Source: Spongiihabitans sp963422685 (GTDB lineage: Bacteria > Pseudomonadota > Gammaproteobacteria > Arenicellales > Poriferihabitantaceae). From it: a stretch of DNA of 64,000 nt. The notes beneath the pieces are model-generated. The model saw only the letters and a program-made list of their open reading frames with translations. It did not search any database and was not told where the DNA came from. Of this stretch, positions 51,970-61,875 are shown piece by piece; positions within the stretch are counted from its first letter, which is position 1, and each line of letters begins with the position of its first letter. The stretch is taken from contig OY730442.1 in NCBI GenBank assembly GCA_963422685.1, positions 248,001-312,000 of the forward strand, read 5' to 3'. The position numbers and the translations under genes are program-made.

Positions 51970-52992
51970 ATGGAAATCCTGACCGACATCCTAAGCGCAA
52001 TGGTCTTACTGATGAACTTCGTGGTAATCCCGGGCCTGGCGTATGGTTCCCAACTGGCGCTCGGTGCGCTGGGGCTTACCCTGGTTTTCGGCATATTGCG
52101 CTTTGCCAATTTCGCCCACGGCGACACCATGGCGTTTGGCACCATGACCACCATTCTGGTGACTTGGTGGCTGCAATCAAAAGGTGTTGGTCTGGGTCCG
52201 CTGCCCACTGCGCTACTGGCATTGCCGGTGGGCATCCTGGTGACCATATTCATTCTCGTTGCGACCGACAAAACCGTCTATCAATATTACCGACGTAAAA
52301 AAGCGGCGCCAGTGATATTCATGATTGTTTCCATGGGTGTCATGTTCATGATGCACGGGATTGTGCGTTTTGTGATCGGCCCGGACGACCAGCGTTTTCT
52401 GGATGGCGAACGATTTATCGTCAGTGCGCGCGGCTTCAAGGCTTTCACCGGTCTGAATGAAGGGCTGTCGATCAAGGTATCCCAGGGGCTGACCATTGTA
52501 CTGGCGGTCGCGCTGGTCGCTGCCCTGTTCTGGTTTTTGGGGAAAACCAGAACCGGAAAAGCTATGCGCGCCTATTCGGACAACGAGGAGCTGGCGCTTT
52601 TATCCGGCGTCAATCCAGACCGGGTGGTATTGGTCACCTGGATCATTACCGGCATACTCGCCACTATCGCAGGTACGCTTTATGGGCTCGACAAAAGCTT
52701 CAAACCCTTTACCTACCTGTCAATGCTGTTGCCCATCTTCGCCGCAACCATTGTCGGCGGCATCGGCAACCCAATCGGAGCCATCGCCGGCGGCTTTGTC
52801 ATTGCATTTTCCGAAGTAACGGTTACTTATGCCTATAAAAAGGTGTTTGCCTATCTGCTGCCGACCCGTCTCGAACCCGACAGCCTGGTTCAGATACTAT
52901 CCACCGACTATAAATTCGCGGTGTCATTCATCATTCTGGTGCTGGTGTTATTGATCAAGCCGACCGGCATCATGAAGGGAAAAGTGATATGA
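51970..52992 (+). CDS. Branched-chain amino acid/amide-type ABC permease (LivH type)
   Basis: A 340-residue inner-membrane permease with about eight hydrophobic helices. LALGALGLTLVFGILRFANF, AHGDTMAFGTM is the hallmark LivH start, GKAMRAYSDNEELALLSGVN is the EAA-type loop that docks on the ATPase, and PIFAATIVGGIGNPIGAIAG follows. It is coupled on both sides to its partners. Confidence 0.92.
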   Translation: MEILTDILSAMVLLMNFVVIPGLAYGSQLALGALGLTLVFGILRFANFAHGDTMAFGTMTTILVTWWLQSKGVGLGPLPTALLALPVGILVTIFILVATDKTVYQYYRRKKAAPVIFMIVSMGVMFMMHGIVRFVIGPDDQRFLDGERFIVSARGFKAFTGLNEGLSIKVSQGLTIVLAVALVAALFWFLGKTRTGKAMRAYSDNEELALLSGVNPDRVVLVTWIITGILATIAGTLYGLDKSFKPFTYLSMLLPIFAATIVGGIGNPIGAIAGGFVIAFSEVTVTYAYKKVFAYLLPTRLEPDSLVQILSTDYKFAVSFIILVLVLLIKPTGIMKGKVI

Positions 52993-54359
52993 GCAATCAT
53001 CTGAAAACATGCCTGGGTTTTGGACTGGTTGTGGTTTTGCTGGTCATTATCGGATTTGCACAGTCCTGGTCTGTGTCACTTGGCATCATGAATTTATGCC
53101 TGATATCGGCGGTGATGGCGCTGGGCGTGAATATACAATGGGGCTATGCCGGGTTGTTAAATGTGGGCGTCATGGGCTTTTCAGCACTGGGCGGCATGAC
53201 AGCGGTACTGGTATCCCAGCAACCGGTGACTGCTGCCTGGCAGGCCGGCTGGGGTAATTTGGTACTGGCCGCATTATTTTTCGCCGTGACCATGACAGCA
53301 GCGATTCTTTGTTACCGGGTTATGGCACCTGGAAAACATCGCACCATCGCCATAACTCTGAGCATCATCATCGGATTATTCCTGACGCGGCATTTTCTTG
53401 ACCCTGCGGTGACCGCAATCGAATCCATAGAGCCGGCCAGGACCGGCTATTTAGGCGGCATGAATTTACCGATTCTCACTTCATGGGTTTTCGGCGGTGT
53501 TGTTGCGGCTGGAGTCGCCTGGATTGTCGGCAAGGTCGCATTGGGATTACGCGCGGACTACCTCGCCATTGCAACCCTGGGTATTTCTGAAATTATTCTT
53601 GCTGTGTTGAAGAATGAGGACTGGTTAACGCGGGGTGTGAAAAACATCACTGGCCTGCCCAGGCCAGTGCCCTATGAGGTGAATTTGCAAATTACTCCCT
53701 GGTTTATAGATTTGATCGGCTGGTGGCACCGCGACTCGCTTTCAGCATTAAGCACCACCGATCAACCAGCGGCGCTCACCCAATTCATCATTGAGGGGGC
53801 CAGTATATTTGTAAAACTTTGTTATACCGGCCTATTCGCCACCGTATTGATGATCATTCTGTTATTGAGCATGAAGGCGCTCAACTCGCCCTGGGGCCGC
53901 ATGATGCGCGCCATACGCGACAATGAAATTGCAGCAGGCGCCATGGGCAAGGATGTAACCGCCCGGCATTTGCAGATTTTCATTATCGGCTCAGCCGTGA
54001 TTGGTATCGGTGGAGCCATGTTAATCACGCTGGACGGGCAATTCACCCCGGCCTCTTTTCGGCCTATTCGCTATACCTTCCTGATCTGGGTCATGGTCAT
54101 CGTCGGCGGCTCGGGGAACAATATGGGGTCGGTGCTGGGCAGTTTCCTGATCTGGATCGCCTGGATAGAAGCCGAGCCTGTAGGCGTGTGGCTAATGGCG
54201 TTTGTCACCGGCTGGATGGATGATGGCAATGCGCTGAAAATTCATTTAATCAGTAATGCACAGCACATGCGCTTGTTCTTTATGGGGTTAGTGTTATTGC
54301 TGGTTTTGCGGTTCAGCCCAAGCGGGTTATTGCCCGAAGTTGTCAAGAAACGCCGTTGA
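52989..54359 (+). CDS. Branched-chain amino acid/amide-type ABC permease (LivM type)
   Basis: A 456-residue permease, longer than many LivM proteins. The extra length is a middle insertion between helices (about residues 215-275, including LINPWF-like periplasmic sequence PYEVNLQITPWFIDLIGWWH). NIQWGYAGLLNVGVMGFSAL is the LivM opening and WGRMMRAIRDNEIAAGAMGK the ATPase-docking loop. Its ATG overlaps the LivH stop. It is the last gene of the plus-strand part of the transporter cluster. Confidence 0.9.
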   Translation: MSNHLKTCLGFGLVVVLLVIIGFAQSWSVSLGIMNLCLISAVMALGVNIQWGYAGLLNVGVMGFSALGGMTAVLVSQQPVTAAWQAGWGNLVLAALFFAVTMTAAILCYRVMAPGKHRTIAITLSIIIGLFLTRHFLDPAVTAIESIEPARTGYLGGMNLPILTSWVFGGVVAAGVAWIVGKVALGLRADYLAIATLGISEIILAVLKNEDWLTRGVKNITGLPRPVPYEVNLQITPWFIDLIGWWHRDSLSALSTTDQPAALTQFIIEGASIFVKLCYTGLFATVLMIILLLSMKALNSPWGRMMRAIRDNEIAAGAMGKDVTARHLQIFIIGSAVIGIGGAMLITLDGQFTPASFRPIRYTFLIWVMVIVGGSGNNMGSVLGSFLIWIAWIEAEPVGVWLMAFVTGWMDDGNALKIHLISNAQHMRLFFMGLVLLLVLRFSPSGLLPEVVKKRR

Positions 54360-54525
54360 GGAAAAGGCCATTCGCGGGCCTGCTATGGTTTAACCCGGAG
54401 CAAATGTTCCGACCCGCCGCATAAAAGCCCGGAAAGCAAAAGTCAGAAGGGCGTTTAATGGCCGGGGACAGCCCCTGGCCGAAGTTCGCCTGCTACTGGC
54501 AAACCGCACTATAAAAGCAAATGGC

Positions 54526-54565
54526 AAAAAAGCCCGGACTACCTTTCGATAGCCCGGGCTTTTAT
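54526..54565. terminator. Bidirectional rho-independent terminator
   Basis: A 10-bp stem, AAAAGCCCGG (54528-54537) with CCGGGCTTTT (54554-54563), surrounds a 16-base loop, with A-rich sequence on the left and T-rich on the right. It serves both the permease genes arriving from the left and the binding-protein gene arriving from the right. Confidence 0.8.
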
Positions 54566-54586
54566 AAAATAATTCAAAAAATCAGG

Positions 54587-55768
54587 CTAATGAACCCTGA
54601 CGGTATTCCATTTGCCATTGCTAACTTCCAGTTCTTTATAAGATCCGAAAACTTCGCCGACATCATTAAATTCAACGCTGGTTGCGCCCTGATAATCAAC
54701 CTCGCCGCCGGCGGCAATAATTTTTAACGCCTTATCGAGTTCACCCGGGCCGATTTTTTCACCCGGTGCATTGGCAACCATCATCATCTTTGACTGAATC
54801 CCGGCGCGGTCAGCCGAGCCAGCCGCCTGCATGGCCAGCACGATCAGGGCCGCCGCATCGTATGACTCGGGCACGAAAGGGCCATCACCCACAATGCCAT
54901 TTTCTTTGGCATATTCAACGAAAGCATCGGCGCCAGACGCACCACCAGGCAATGTGGCGATTGTGCCGTCAAGGTCCGCACCGATTGCAGCAATCAGGGA
55001 ATCGCCAACCATGCCATCGGCCACAACGAAATTCCTGAAGGCGTCAGAATCGATGGAAGCCTGGATAATTCCTTTGCCGCCCTGATCAAGATAACCAAAT
55101 ACCGCCAGATATTCCGAACCCGACGCAGACAACGCGCCCACTTCGGCAGAATAATCTGCCTTGCCGTCTTCATGCGCGGCGCTGATTGAAATGCTGCCGC
55201 CAACGGCTCCGAAAGCATGCGCAAACGAATCCGCCAGCCCTTTGCCATAATCATTATTGGTGTAAGTTACCGCCACTTCCATAATCCCGCGGCTCTTGAG
55301 CACGGTGGCAAGTACCTGGCCCTGGCGGGCATCAGAAGGCGCCGTTCGATGGAAAAAGCCTTTGTCGTCAATGGTCGATAGTGCAGGAGATGTGGCCGAT
55401 GGAGACACCATGACCACACCATTGGGCACTGCAACATTGTTCGCAATGGCCGTGGTGACACCCGAACAATCAGCCCCCATAATTGCCGCTACGCCATCCG
55501 CAGTGATCAAGCGTTCGGCCACCGAGGCGGCGGCGGCGGCATCAATACAGGTGGAGTCACCACGGATTGCTACGGCATTCCGGCCGCCAAGAAAACTGTC
55601 TGAGCCGGATGCTTCGGACAGCGCCAGCTCGGCGCCGTCCGCCATTGACGGTGTGAGTGATTCGATCGGCCCGGTGAAACCGAGGATGATACCTATCTTG
55701 ATATCGTCAGCAGCAACTGGCGCCGACAGGATGGTCAAAACGGTTGATACTAGAAGGATTTTTTTCAT
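54587..55768 (-). CDS. ABC transporter periplasmic binding protein (Liv type)
   Basis: A 393-residue type I periplasmic binding protein with a clean signal peptide (MKKILLVSTVLTILSAPVAA) and a GAGAG ribosome site. The mature protein begins DDIKIGIILGFTGPIESLTP, and RGDSTCIDAAAAASVAERLI and VAVTYTNNDYGKGLADSFAH are standard for the family. A cysteine pair (STCID, GADCSG) probably forms the usual disulfide. It is the ligand-binding part of the importer encoded convergently at 50489-54359. Ligands may be amino acids, amides or aromatic acids. Confidence 0.9.
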   Translation of the reverse strand: MKKILLVSTVLTILSAPVAADDIKIGIILGFTGPIESLTPSMADGAELALSEASGSDSFLGGRNAVAIRGDSTCIDAAAAASVAERLITADGVAAIMGADCSGVTTAIANNVAVPNGVVMVSPSATSPALSTIDDKGFFHRTAPSDARQGQVLATVLKSRGIMEVAVTYTNNDYGKGLADSFAHAFGAVGGSISISAAHEDGKADYSAEVGALSASGSEYLAVFGYLDQGGKGIIQASIDSDAFRNFVVADGMVGDSLIAAIGADLDGTIATLPGGASGADAFVEYAKENGIVGDGPFVPESYDAAALIVLAMQAAGSADRAGIQSKMMMVANAPGEKIGPGELDKALKIIAAGGEVDYQGATSVEFNDVGEVFGSYKELEVSNGKWNTVRVH

Positions 55769-56042
55769 TTGTTTCTCTCTCAAGGGTCGTTGATGTTTGT
55801 AGTAATTCAGTAATTTCATTGCTAACGCCAAAAAACTAAATTCATGCGCATCGGACAATATTATCACTGTTTCCCGGTCGCTGCATTATGCTCTATCAGC
55901 TTCGCTGCGGTCGTGGGCCGCCTGGTCGTGGCGTTGGGCCAGGACAAGCAAATTCCCGCCACTGGCAAATCTGTTTTAGTCATAACAATCCTGAAATTAG
56001 TGACATAATACGGCGATTTCCGAGCAAAAACTTTAAAATTTC

Positions 56043-58790
56043 ATGTCTCCCGATAAACAGATCATCCTGGTTGATGGTGCTTCGTTCCTGTTCCGCGCCT
56101 ACCACGCATTGGGCCGCAATCCATTAACCACATCAGACGGCAGAACCACCCAGGCCGTCTTCGGCGTGGTCAATATGCTGCGCAGTCTGCTCAGGGAATG
56201 TCAGCCCACCCATATCGCGGTGGTGATGGATGCAAAAGGTAAAAATTTTCGCCATGACCTGTATAAAGAATACAAGGCGAATCGGCCGCCTATGCCCGAT
56301 GATCTGAGAGAGCAACTGGCGTACATTTTAAAAATCATTCCGGCCATGGGCCTGCCGCTGGTCTCCATACCCGGGGTTGAAGCGGACGATGTGATCGGAA
56401 CCCTGTCGATACAGGCCACCGCGCTGGGGTTTCGAACCATGATTGTCAGCAGCGACAAAGACCTTGCGCAATTGGTGAATGACGAAGTGGAGATGATCGA
56501 TACGATGAAAAACCTTCGACTTGACCCGGCCGGGGTTAAAGAAAAATTCGGCGTTCCGCCAAAAAGAATTATTGAATATCTGGCCTTGATTGGCGACTCC
56601 TCGGACAATATTCCAGGCATTCCAAAAGTAGGCCCGAAAACCGCATTGAAGTGGTTCGAACAATACGGAACATTGGACAATATTATTAAAAATGCTGGAG
56701 AAATTGCCGGGAAAGTGGGCCAATACCTGCGTGATAACTTGCACCAGCTGGCGCTTTCTAAACAACTTGCGACCCTGAAATGCGATGTCGAAATTGCACA
56801 GTCGCCCGAGGATTTACGCTTGGGCAATCCTGATTATGGCGCACTACGCCGCTATTATGCCGATCTGGAATTTCGCTCATGGCTGAAAGAAATTGACCAG
56901 CTTGAAGGCGCGATCAATGAACCTGCGAAAAGTCCCGATGCCAGAGAAGCGCAGGCAGAATCAGAGGACGCCGATTCGGCTGACACCGCATACGAGGCGA
57001 TTCTGGATGAGGAATCTCTTGACAAGTGGATTAACAAACTCAAAAAGTCCAGGATATTCGCAATAGACACGGAAACCACTTCCCTGGACGCACACCAAGC
57101 GCATTTGGTCGGAATGTCCTTCGCTGTGACCCCGGGCGAGGCCGCTTATCTGCCCCTCGGCCATACCTATGCGGGTGCGCCGACACAGCTCCCACTGCAA
57201 CAAACCCTCCACCGGCTGCGCCCGATCCTCGAAGATGCAGACCAGGCAAAAACCGGGCAGAACCTGAAATACGATATTGAGGTATTGCAAAATTACGATG
57301 TTCGATTGCAGGGCGTTACCCATGACACCATGCTCATTTCCTATATTCTTGACGCCGGCAACTCCCGCCACGACATGGATTCCCTGGCGCTCAAGCATTT
57401 GGGCTTCGAGACCATCAAGTTTTCCCAAGTGGCCGGCAGCGGGAAAAAACAACTGACGTTCGACCAGGTGCCTGTCGAAGCCGCCACGTCGTATGCCGCA
57501 GAAGACGCGGATATCACCTTGCGACTACACCAGACGCTGCTGGCCGAACTGGAAAAAGATAAAACCCTGCTCAAGTTGTATCAGGAGATCGAAATGCCCA
57601 TGATGGCGGCATTGGTTCGCACAGAAACCAACGGCGTGAAAATTGATGACAGCCAGTTACGCCGGCAAAGCGCGGAAATAGCGAAACAACTGACGAAACT
57701 GGAGAAGAAGGCGTATTGTGTCGCCGGAGAGCAGTTTAATATCGCCTCACCGAAACAAATCCAGAAAATTTTATACGAAAAACAAGGTATTCCGGTATTA
57801 CGCAAAACCCCTGGAGGCCAGCCATCCACTGCCGAAAATGTGCTGCAGGCGCTTGCCGAAGAATATGAACTTCCCCGGTTGATTCTGGAGCATCGCGGCC
57901 TGGCGAAATTAAAGAGCACCTACACGGATAAATTGCCGGAATTGATCAACCCCCGAACCGGGCGCATCCATACCTCCTACCATCAGGCCGTGGCGTCCAC
58001 TGGCCGACTCTCCTCAACCGACCCGAACCTGCAAAATATTCCTGTTCGTTCGGAAAACGGGCGCAGAATCCGCGAGGCATTCATCGCCGAAAAAGGTTAT
58101 GTACTGCTGGCGGCGGATTATTCCCAGATAGAGCTGCGCATCATGGCGCATTTGTCTGGCGACCCGGGATTGATCAACGCCTTTAACCACGGCATTGATG
58201 TGCACAGCGCCACGGCCGCGGAAGTGTTTGCAACCGAGCCCGAAAAGGTGGACAGCGAACAACGGCGCCGGGCAAAAGCGATTAATTTCGGATTAATCTA
58301 TGGCATGTCCGCATTTGGTCTGGCGCGGCAACTGAAGATTGAGCAAAAACAGGCGCGGCAGTATATGGAAATATATTTTCAACGCTATCCGGGCGTGAAG
58401 GATTACATGGAAAAAACCAGACAAAATGCACGCGAAAACGGCTATGTGGAAACGCTGTATGGCAGAAGATTAAACCTGCCGGATATTAATGCGAAAAATG
58501 CGGTGGTGAGACAATACGCCGAGCGCACCGCAATTAACGCGCCGATGCAGGGCACTGCTGCGGATTTGATCAAGCTGGCAATGGTTGCAATCGATCGCTG
58601 GATACTGGACAACGAATCACCCGGCAAAATCATCATGCAGGTGCATGATGAACTGGTATTTGAAGTGGCTGAAGACCATACCGACAATATGACCCGGGTT
58701 GTCGCGGACATAATGTGCGGTGTCGCCAAATTAAATGTACCCCTTGTGGTGGACATCGGCGTGGGTATGAACTGGAAAGAAGCGCACTAG
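56043..58790 (+). CDS. polA: DNA polymerase I
   Basis: A full-length 915-residue Pol I for Okazaki-fragment processing and repair. The 5' nuclease domain (1-290) has LVDGASFLFRAYHAL and GVEADDVIGTLS. The proofreading domain (about 310-500) keeps all exonuclease residues, in FAIDTETTSLDAHQ, GQNLKYDIEVLQNYD and YAAEDADITLRLHQ. The polymerase domain has LLAADYSQIELRIMAHLSGD, RRAKAINFGLIYGMSAFGL and MQVHDELVFEV. The ATG at 56043 fits the family start MSPDKQIILVDGASFLFRAY. It is preceded by about 270 bp without a gene. Confidence 0.97.
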   Translation: MSPDKQIILVDGASFLFRAYHALGRNPLTTSDGRTTQAVFGVVNMLRSLLRECQPTHIAVVMDAKGKNFRHDLYKEYKANRPPMPDDLREQLAYILKIIPAMGLPLVSIPGVEADDVIGTLSIQATALGFRTMIVSSDKDLAQLVNDEVEMIDTMKNLRLDPAGVKEKFGVPPKRIIEYLALIGDSSDNIPGIPKVGPKTALKWFEQYGTLDNIIKNAGEIAGKVGQYLRDNLHQLALSKQLATLKCDVEIAQSPEDLRLGNPDYGALRRYYADLEFRSWLKEIDQLEGAINEPAKSPDAREAQAESEDADSADTAYEAILDEESLDKWINKLKKSRIFAIDTETTSLDAHQAHLVGMSFAVTPGEAAYLPLGHTYAGAPTQLPLQQTLHRLRPILEDADQAKTGQNLKYDIEVLQNYDVRLQGVTHDTMLISYILDAGNSRHDMDSLALKHLGFETIKFSQVAGSGKKQLTFDQVPVEAATSYAAEDADITLRLHQTLLAELEKDKTLLKLYQEIEMPMMAALVRTETNGVKIDDSQLRRQSAEIAKQLTKLEKKAYCVAGEQFNIASPKQIQKILYEKQGIPVLRKTPGGQPSTAENVLQALAEEYELPRLILEHRGLAKLKSTYTDKLPELINPRTGRIHTSYHQAVASTGRLSSTDPNLQNIPVRSENGRRIREAFIAEKGYVLLAADYSQIELRIMAHLSGDPGLINAFNHGIDVHSATAAEVFATEPEKVDSEQRRRAKAINFGLIYGMSAFGLARQLKIEQKQARQYMEIYFQRYPGVKDYMEKTRQNARENGYVETLYGRRLNLPDINAKNAVVRQYAERTAINAPMQGTAADLIKLAMVAIDRWILDNESPGKIIMQVHDELVFEVAEDHTDNMTRVVADIMCGVAKLNVPLVVDIGVGMNWKEAH

Positions 58791-58801
58791 AAAATCAACC
58801 A

Positions 58802-59365
58802 ATGCGGTCGGAAGTCGAATCCATCCTCCTGGCAAAGGATCATATCTACTTTGATTTGCCCTTGGCGGCGCGGCTGCTATTGGTAACAGATGGCACGGTC
58901 ACCGAATTGCTGGAGGCCATGCTGAAAGAGCGGATAAAAATAGGCTATAAAAAACAATACTTCGACAAAGTCGAAAATCATCCGGGCATTCCGGGTGACC
59001 ACAGCAGTGCGAACTGCCTGCATCGCGCCATCACCCTCAGGGGCGCAGCAACCAATACTGACTGGCTGTATGCAGAATCTATTGTGTCGCACCAGCTGCT
59101 CAGCCCGGCCGCTCAAGATATGCTTGTCCAGGGTAAAATCCCTATCGGCACCATATTAAATGACCAGGCCCCGGATAATCATAGAGAAATTATTGACTGC
59201 GGAGTTGCACCAAATTATGCAGCCGCGACCCTGCTGAACCTCTGCCCGGAGCACCGGTTTGTTTATCGCAGCTACCACGTCCTGGCCGGCATTGATCCGG
59301 TTATGAACATTACAGAATGGTTTCCTGTGGAGCGCATAACCAAGGGAATATCAAGATTTGGTTAA
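58802..59365 (+). CDS. Chorismate pyruvate-lyase-like protein (DUF98 family)
   Basis: A 187-residue cytosolic protein of the UbiC-like chorismate lyase superfamily. It has LLLVTDGTVTELLEAMLKER at the start, HRAITLRGAATNTDWLYAES in the middle, the glycine-containing IPIGTILNDQ and the terminal ITEWFPVER. UbiC itself removes pyruvate from chorismate to start ubiquinone synthesis. The low similarity and distinct length make a related aromatic or ligand-binding role equally possible. It follows polA by 11 bp and may share its transcript. Confidence 0.75.
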   Translation: MRSEVESILLAKDHIYFDLPLAARLLLVTDGTVTELLEAMLKERIKIGYKKQYFDKVENHPGIPGDHSSANCLHRAITLRGAATNTDWLYAESIVSHQLLSPAAQDMLVQGKIPIGTILNDQAPDNHREIIDCGVAPNYAAATLLNLCPEHRFVYRSYHVLAGIDPVMNITEWFPVERITKGISRFG

Positions 59366-59463
59366 AATCAACTCTGGGCGCAAGTTGCAGATAACCAGGC
59401 TATCAGGCAATATATCGCCTGTATCCTGATCACTCCGCAATATTTAACTGGACGGAGATAAAC

Positions 59464-60621
59464 GTGCCTGAATTCACATCTGAACAGTTTGAAGAAAATA
59501 CTCAGGGGTTCGCGCAGCAGCGCGTTGAGCAGATGTTGGCCGGTTCGGGTATTTCCATAAATGGCGCCAACCCATGGGACATCCAGGTCATCAACCCGGC
59601 TTTCTATCGGCGAGTCCTGATAAACGGATCATTGGGGCTTGGAGAGTCCTATATGGATGGATGGTGGAGCAGCAAACAAATTGACCAGACGGTGAACCTG
59701 CTTATACGCAGCCCGATTGTGGGCAATCATCTGTTTTTAATCTATATCTGGAAATGGATGCAGGCCAAATTGTTCAACCTGCAAAAATACTCCCGCGCCT
59801 TTCAGGTGGGCGAACAACATTATGACATGGGCAATGCGCTGTATCAGGCCATGCTGGACGACTTGATGGTATACACCTGCGGTTACTGGGCCAGGGCAGA
59901 CAATCTGGAAGATGCCCAACGCCACAAACTTGATCTGGTGTGTCGCAAAATGGAATTGCGTCAGGGCATGAAAGTATTGGATATTGGCTGCGGTTGGGGG
60001 AGTTTCGCCAAATATGCCGCAGAGAATTATGGCGTCGAAGTGGTGGGGATCACCATCTCTAAAGAGCAGGTGGAATTGGCCAGCCAGCGCTGCAAAGGAT
60101 TACCGATAACGATTCGACTCCAGGATTATCGTGATGTTGATGAAAAATTCGACGCCATCGTTTCGCTGGGCATGTTTGAACATGTCGGGCACAAAAACTA
60201 TCGTGTATATATGAACCTGGTGCGGAAATGCCTAAAAATCGGTGCCCGGTTTTTACTGCACACCATCGGTAAAAATGATTCCCGGCCAGGGGTTGATCCG
60301 TGGATTGCCAAATACATTTTCCCAAATGGAGAAACGCCTTCGCTGCGCCAGATAACCACTGCACTTGAACCTTCAATGATCGTGGAGGATGTGCATAATT
60401 TCGGACCGGACTATGACAAAACCCTGATGGCCTGGTTCAATAATTTTGACCGGGCCTGGCCGGTGCTGAAGCATAATTATGATCATCCCGAGCGCTTTTA
60501 TCGAATGTGGAAATATTATTTGCACGCATGCGCAGGCGGCTTCCGCGCCCGGCATTTACAGCTATGGCAAATCGTCATTTCCAACGGAATTACGGAAGGC
60601 GCCTATCGCCGGCCGGAATAA
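59464..60621 (+). CDS. cfa: Cyclopropane-fatty-acyl-phospholipid synthase
   Basis: A 385-residue SAM-dependent enzyme that adds a methylene bridge to unsaturated membrane lipids. The GTG start at 59464 follows GGAG by 8 bases. The N-terminal domain has NGSLGLGESYMDGWWSSKQI. The catalytic domain has QHYDMGNALYQAMLDDLMVY, the SAM motif VLDIGCGWGSFAKYAAENYG, SLGMFEHVGHKNY and the end motif LWQIVISNG. In many bacteria it is made in stationary phase or under stress. A gene-free gap of about 100 bp precedes it. Confidence 0.96.
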   Translation: MPEFTSEQFEENTQGFAQQRVEQMLAGSGISINGANPWDIQVINPAFYRRVLINGSLGLGESYMDGWWSSKQIDQTVNLLIRSPIVGNHLFLIYIWKWMQAKLFNLQKYSRAFQVGEQHYDMGNALYQAMLDDLMVYTCGYWARADNLEDAQRHKLDLVCRKMELRQGMKVLDIGCGWGSFAKYAAENYGVEVVGITISKEQVELASQRCKGLPITIRLQDYRDVDEKFDAIVSLGMFEHVGHKNYRVYMNLVRKCLKIGARFLLHTIGKNDSRPGVDPWIAKYIFPNGETPSLRQITTALEPSMIVEDVHNFGPDYDKTLMAWFNNFDRAWPVLKHNYDHPERFYRMWKYYLHACAGGFRARHLQLWQIVISNGITEGAYRRPE

Positions 60622-60745
60622 TATCAATTATGCAGAGAGCGGATCTCGTTGGAGAATATCATGCTGCCAATGAAGATTCAGCCATCTTTCCGACTGTGTT
60701 GTCGCACTGTCAGAAATCTCCAGCCTTGGGGTCAGAAAGATGTTA

Positions 60746-61198
60746 CTAGCCTCTTTGTCTCTTTTCCACATATACCCCAAGAATGCCAGCAGAAAGCAAG
60801 AACATCAACGAAATGAGTTCTCTGATATACGCTTGTTTCAATTCTTGGAGTGTGAAGGCATCATAGTCACTCGACAAGAATACTGATGTTGCCAAGTAAA
60901 ACAATTTATAACATATTAGTGTTGCATGGAAAGAAATGACTAACTGCCAAACTCGGGGTAATTTTAGTTTTTTTGTAAGCAAAATCACCCCCAAACTCGA
61001 CGATACACCAGCCACTAATATTGCTACTCCCCATGCAATGCTGTTAAAAGTTGTCGGGAAATCAAAGAGTGTAAATCCGATTAACTGATTGGTAGCCCAA
61101 GTGGTCAGGACAGAAAATATACATGCGTAATACGGAAAGCAGGAAGAACCATCCCCATAAAGACGGAAGTGGGGTATAAATTTCATGGTATTGCCCAT
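60746..61198 (-). CDS. Small four-helix membrane protein
   Basis: A 150-residue inner-membrane protein with four predicted helices (CIFSVLTTWATNQLIGFTLF, IAWGVAILVAGVSSSLGVIL, LVISFHATLICYKLFYLATS, LISLMFLLSAGILGVYVEKR). No family is recognised. The in-frame ATG at 61186 (MKFIPHFRLYGDGS) is an alternative start. It lies at the 3' end of a minus-strand group that includes a bacteriocin-like gene, so it could be an immunity or transport-related protein, which is only a guess from position and topology. Confidence 0.55.
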   Translation of the reverse strand: MGNTMKFIPHFRLYGDGSSCFPYYACIFSVLTTWATNQLIGFTLFDFPTTFNSIAWGVAILVAGVSSSLGVILLTKKLKLPRVWQLVISFHATLICYKLFYLATSVFLSSDYDAFTLQELKQAYIRELISLMFLLSAGILGVYVEKRQRG

Positions 61199-61452
61199 GA
61201 ACCGTGGACAGGAGTGGTTTAATGAACATAATCAGAGCATCATGGCCGATATGTTTTGGTCGAACAGGTGATTCAACATAAGACGAAAACCCTTTGGTTC
61301 AAGAAAAAAATCTTCCTGAGTTGGAACTTCAGACAAATTATTCGGAACAATTTAATGAGTATCCGCCTACTTTCTGTATCCATCTCCCAACATTTCCGGA
61401 AGATTTTATCCCGGAATCTTCTATTCCCGAACGATTCCTGAAGATATTACTC

Positions 61453-61554
61453 TTAATAACGGTAAAATGATCTTTCCCGATATCGAATATATGCAATTGC
61501 TGGAATCCCATAAATCCAGGTAATAATCAAGACCGCATAAAGAAAATTACGCAT
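61453..61554 (-). CDS. 33-residue single-helix membrane peptide
   Basis: A short frame from an ATG whose bases overlap the upstream stop codon (ATGCGTAA arrangement) encodes MRNFLYAVLIITWIYGIPAI followed by a basic tail RYRERSFYRY. It has one hydrophobic helix and a positive end, the pattern of small membrane proteins or immunity peptides. The overlap with the preceding frame argues for coupled translation. Confidence 0.4.
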   Translation of the reverse strand: MRNFLYAVLIITWIYGIPAIAYIRYRERSFYRY

Positions 61555-61785
61555 CAAAATACACACGCCCCCCTTCAGTTTGGGATATCCCAGGTGGTAC
61601 ATGTAATTGTCTGTCTATCCATATGATTTCGGGAATATTTTGTAGGATACCGCCCTCAAGAAAGATATGTTTCTTCAGCATCACCATGCTCTCACGGTAG
61701 TTTGGTGCTGTCAAAACCACATTCATAAAAAATAGCTTTGACTGTTCCTTGTCCAGCACTTCACACAAATAATTTGCGCATACAT
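61547..61785 (-). pseudogene. Small soluble protein, probably frameshifted near its start
   Basis: The best start is the ATG at 61785, preceded by a strong GAGGAG, but that frame stops after 20 codons. One base away, a frame covering the same DNA continues VCANYLCEVLDKEQSKLFF, MLKKHIFLEGGILQNIPEI and ends GGRVYFDA. The pair looks like one gene with a one-base frameshift close to its 5' end. No family is recognised. It lies between the bacteriocin-like gene and two small membrane proteins. Confidence 0.4.
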
Positions 61786-61875
61786 GTTTTTCTCCTCGCA
61801 AACTTACTTTGAGAAGATGAAGAGCAAACAGGCATCTGTTTCGAATTGATGTAATCAATGAACCCCGAACAGAAT

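Noticed and set aside
54460..54480. G/C-rich hairpin after the LivM-type gene as a second terminator
   Set aside because: The stem is imperfect and no T-run follows; the hairpin at 54526-54565 is a much better terminator.
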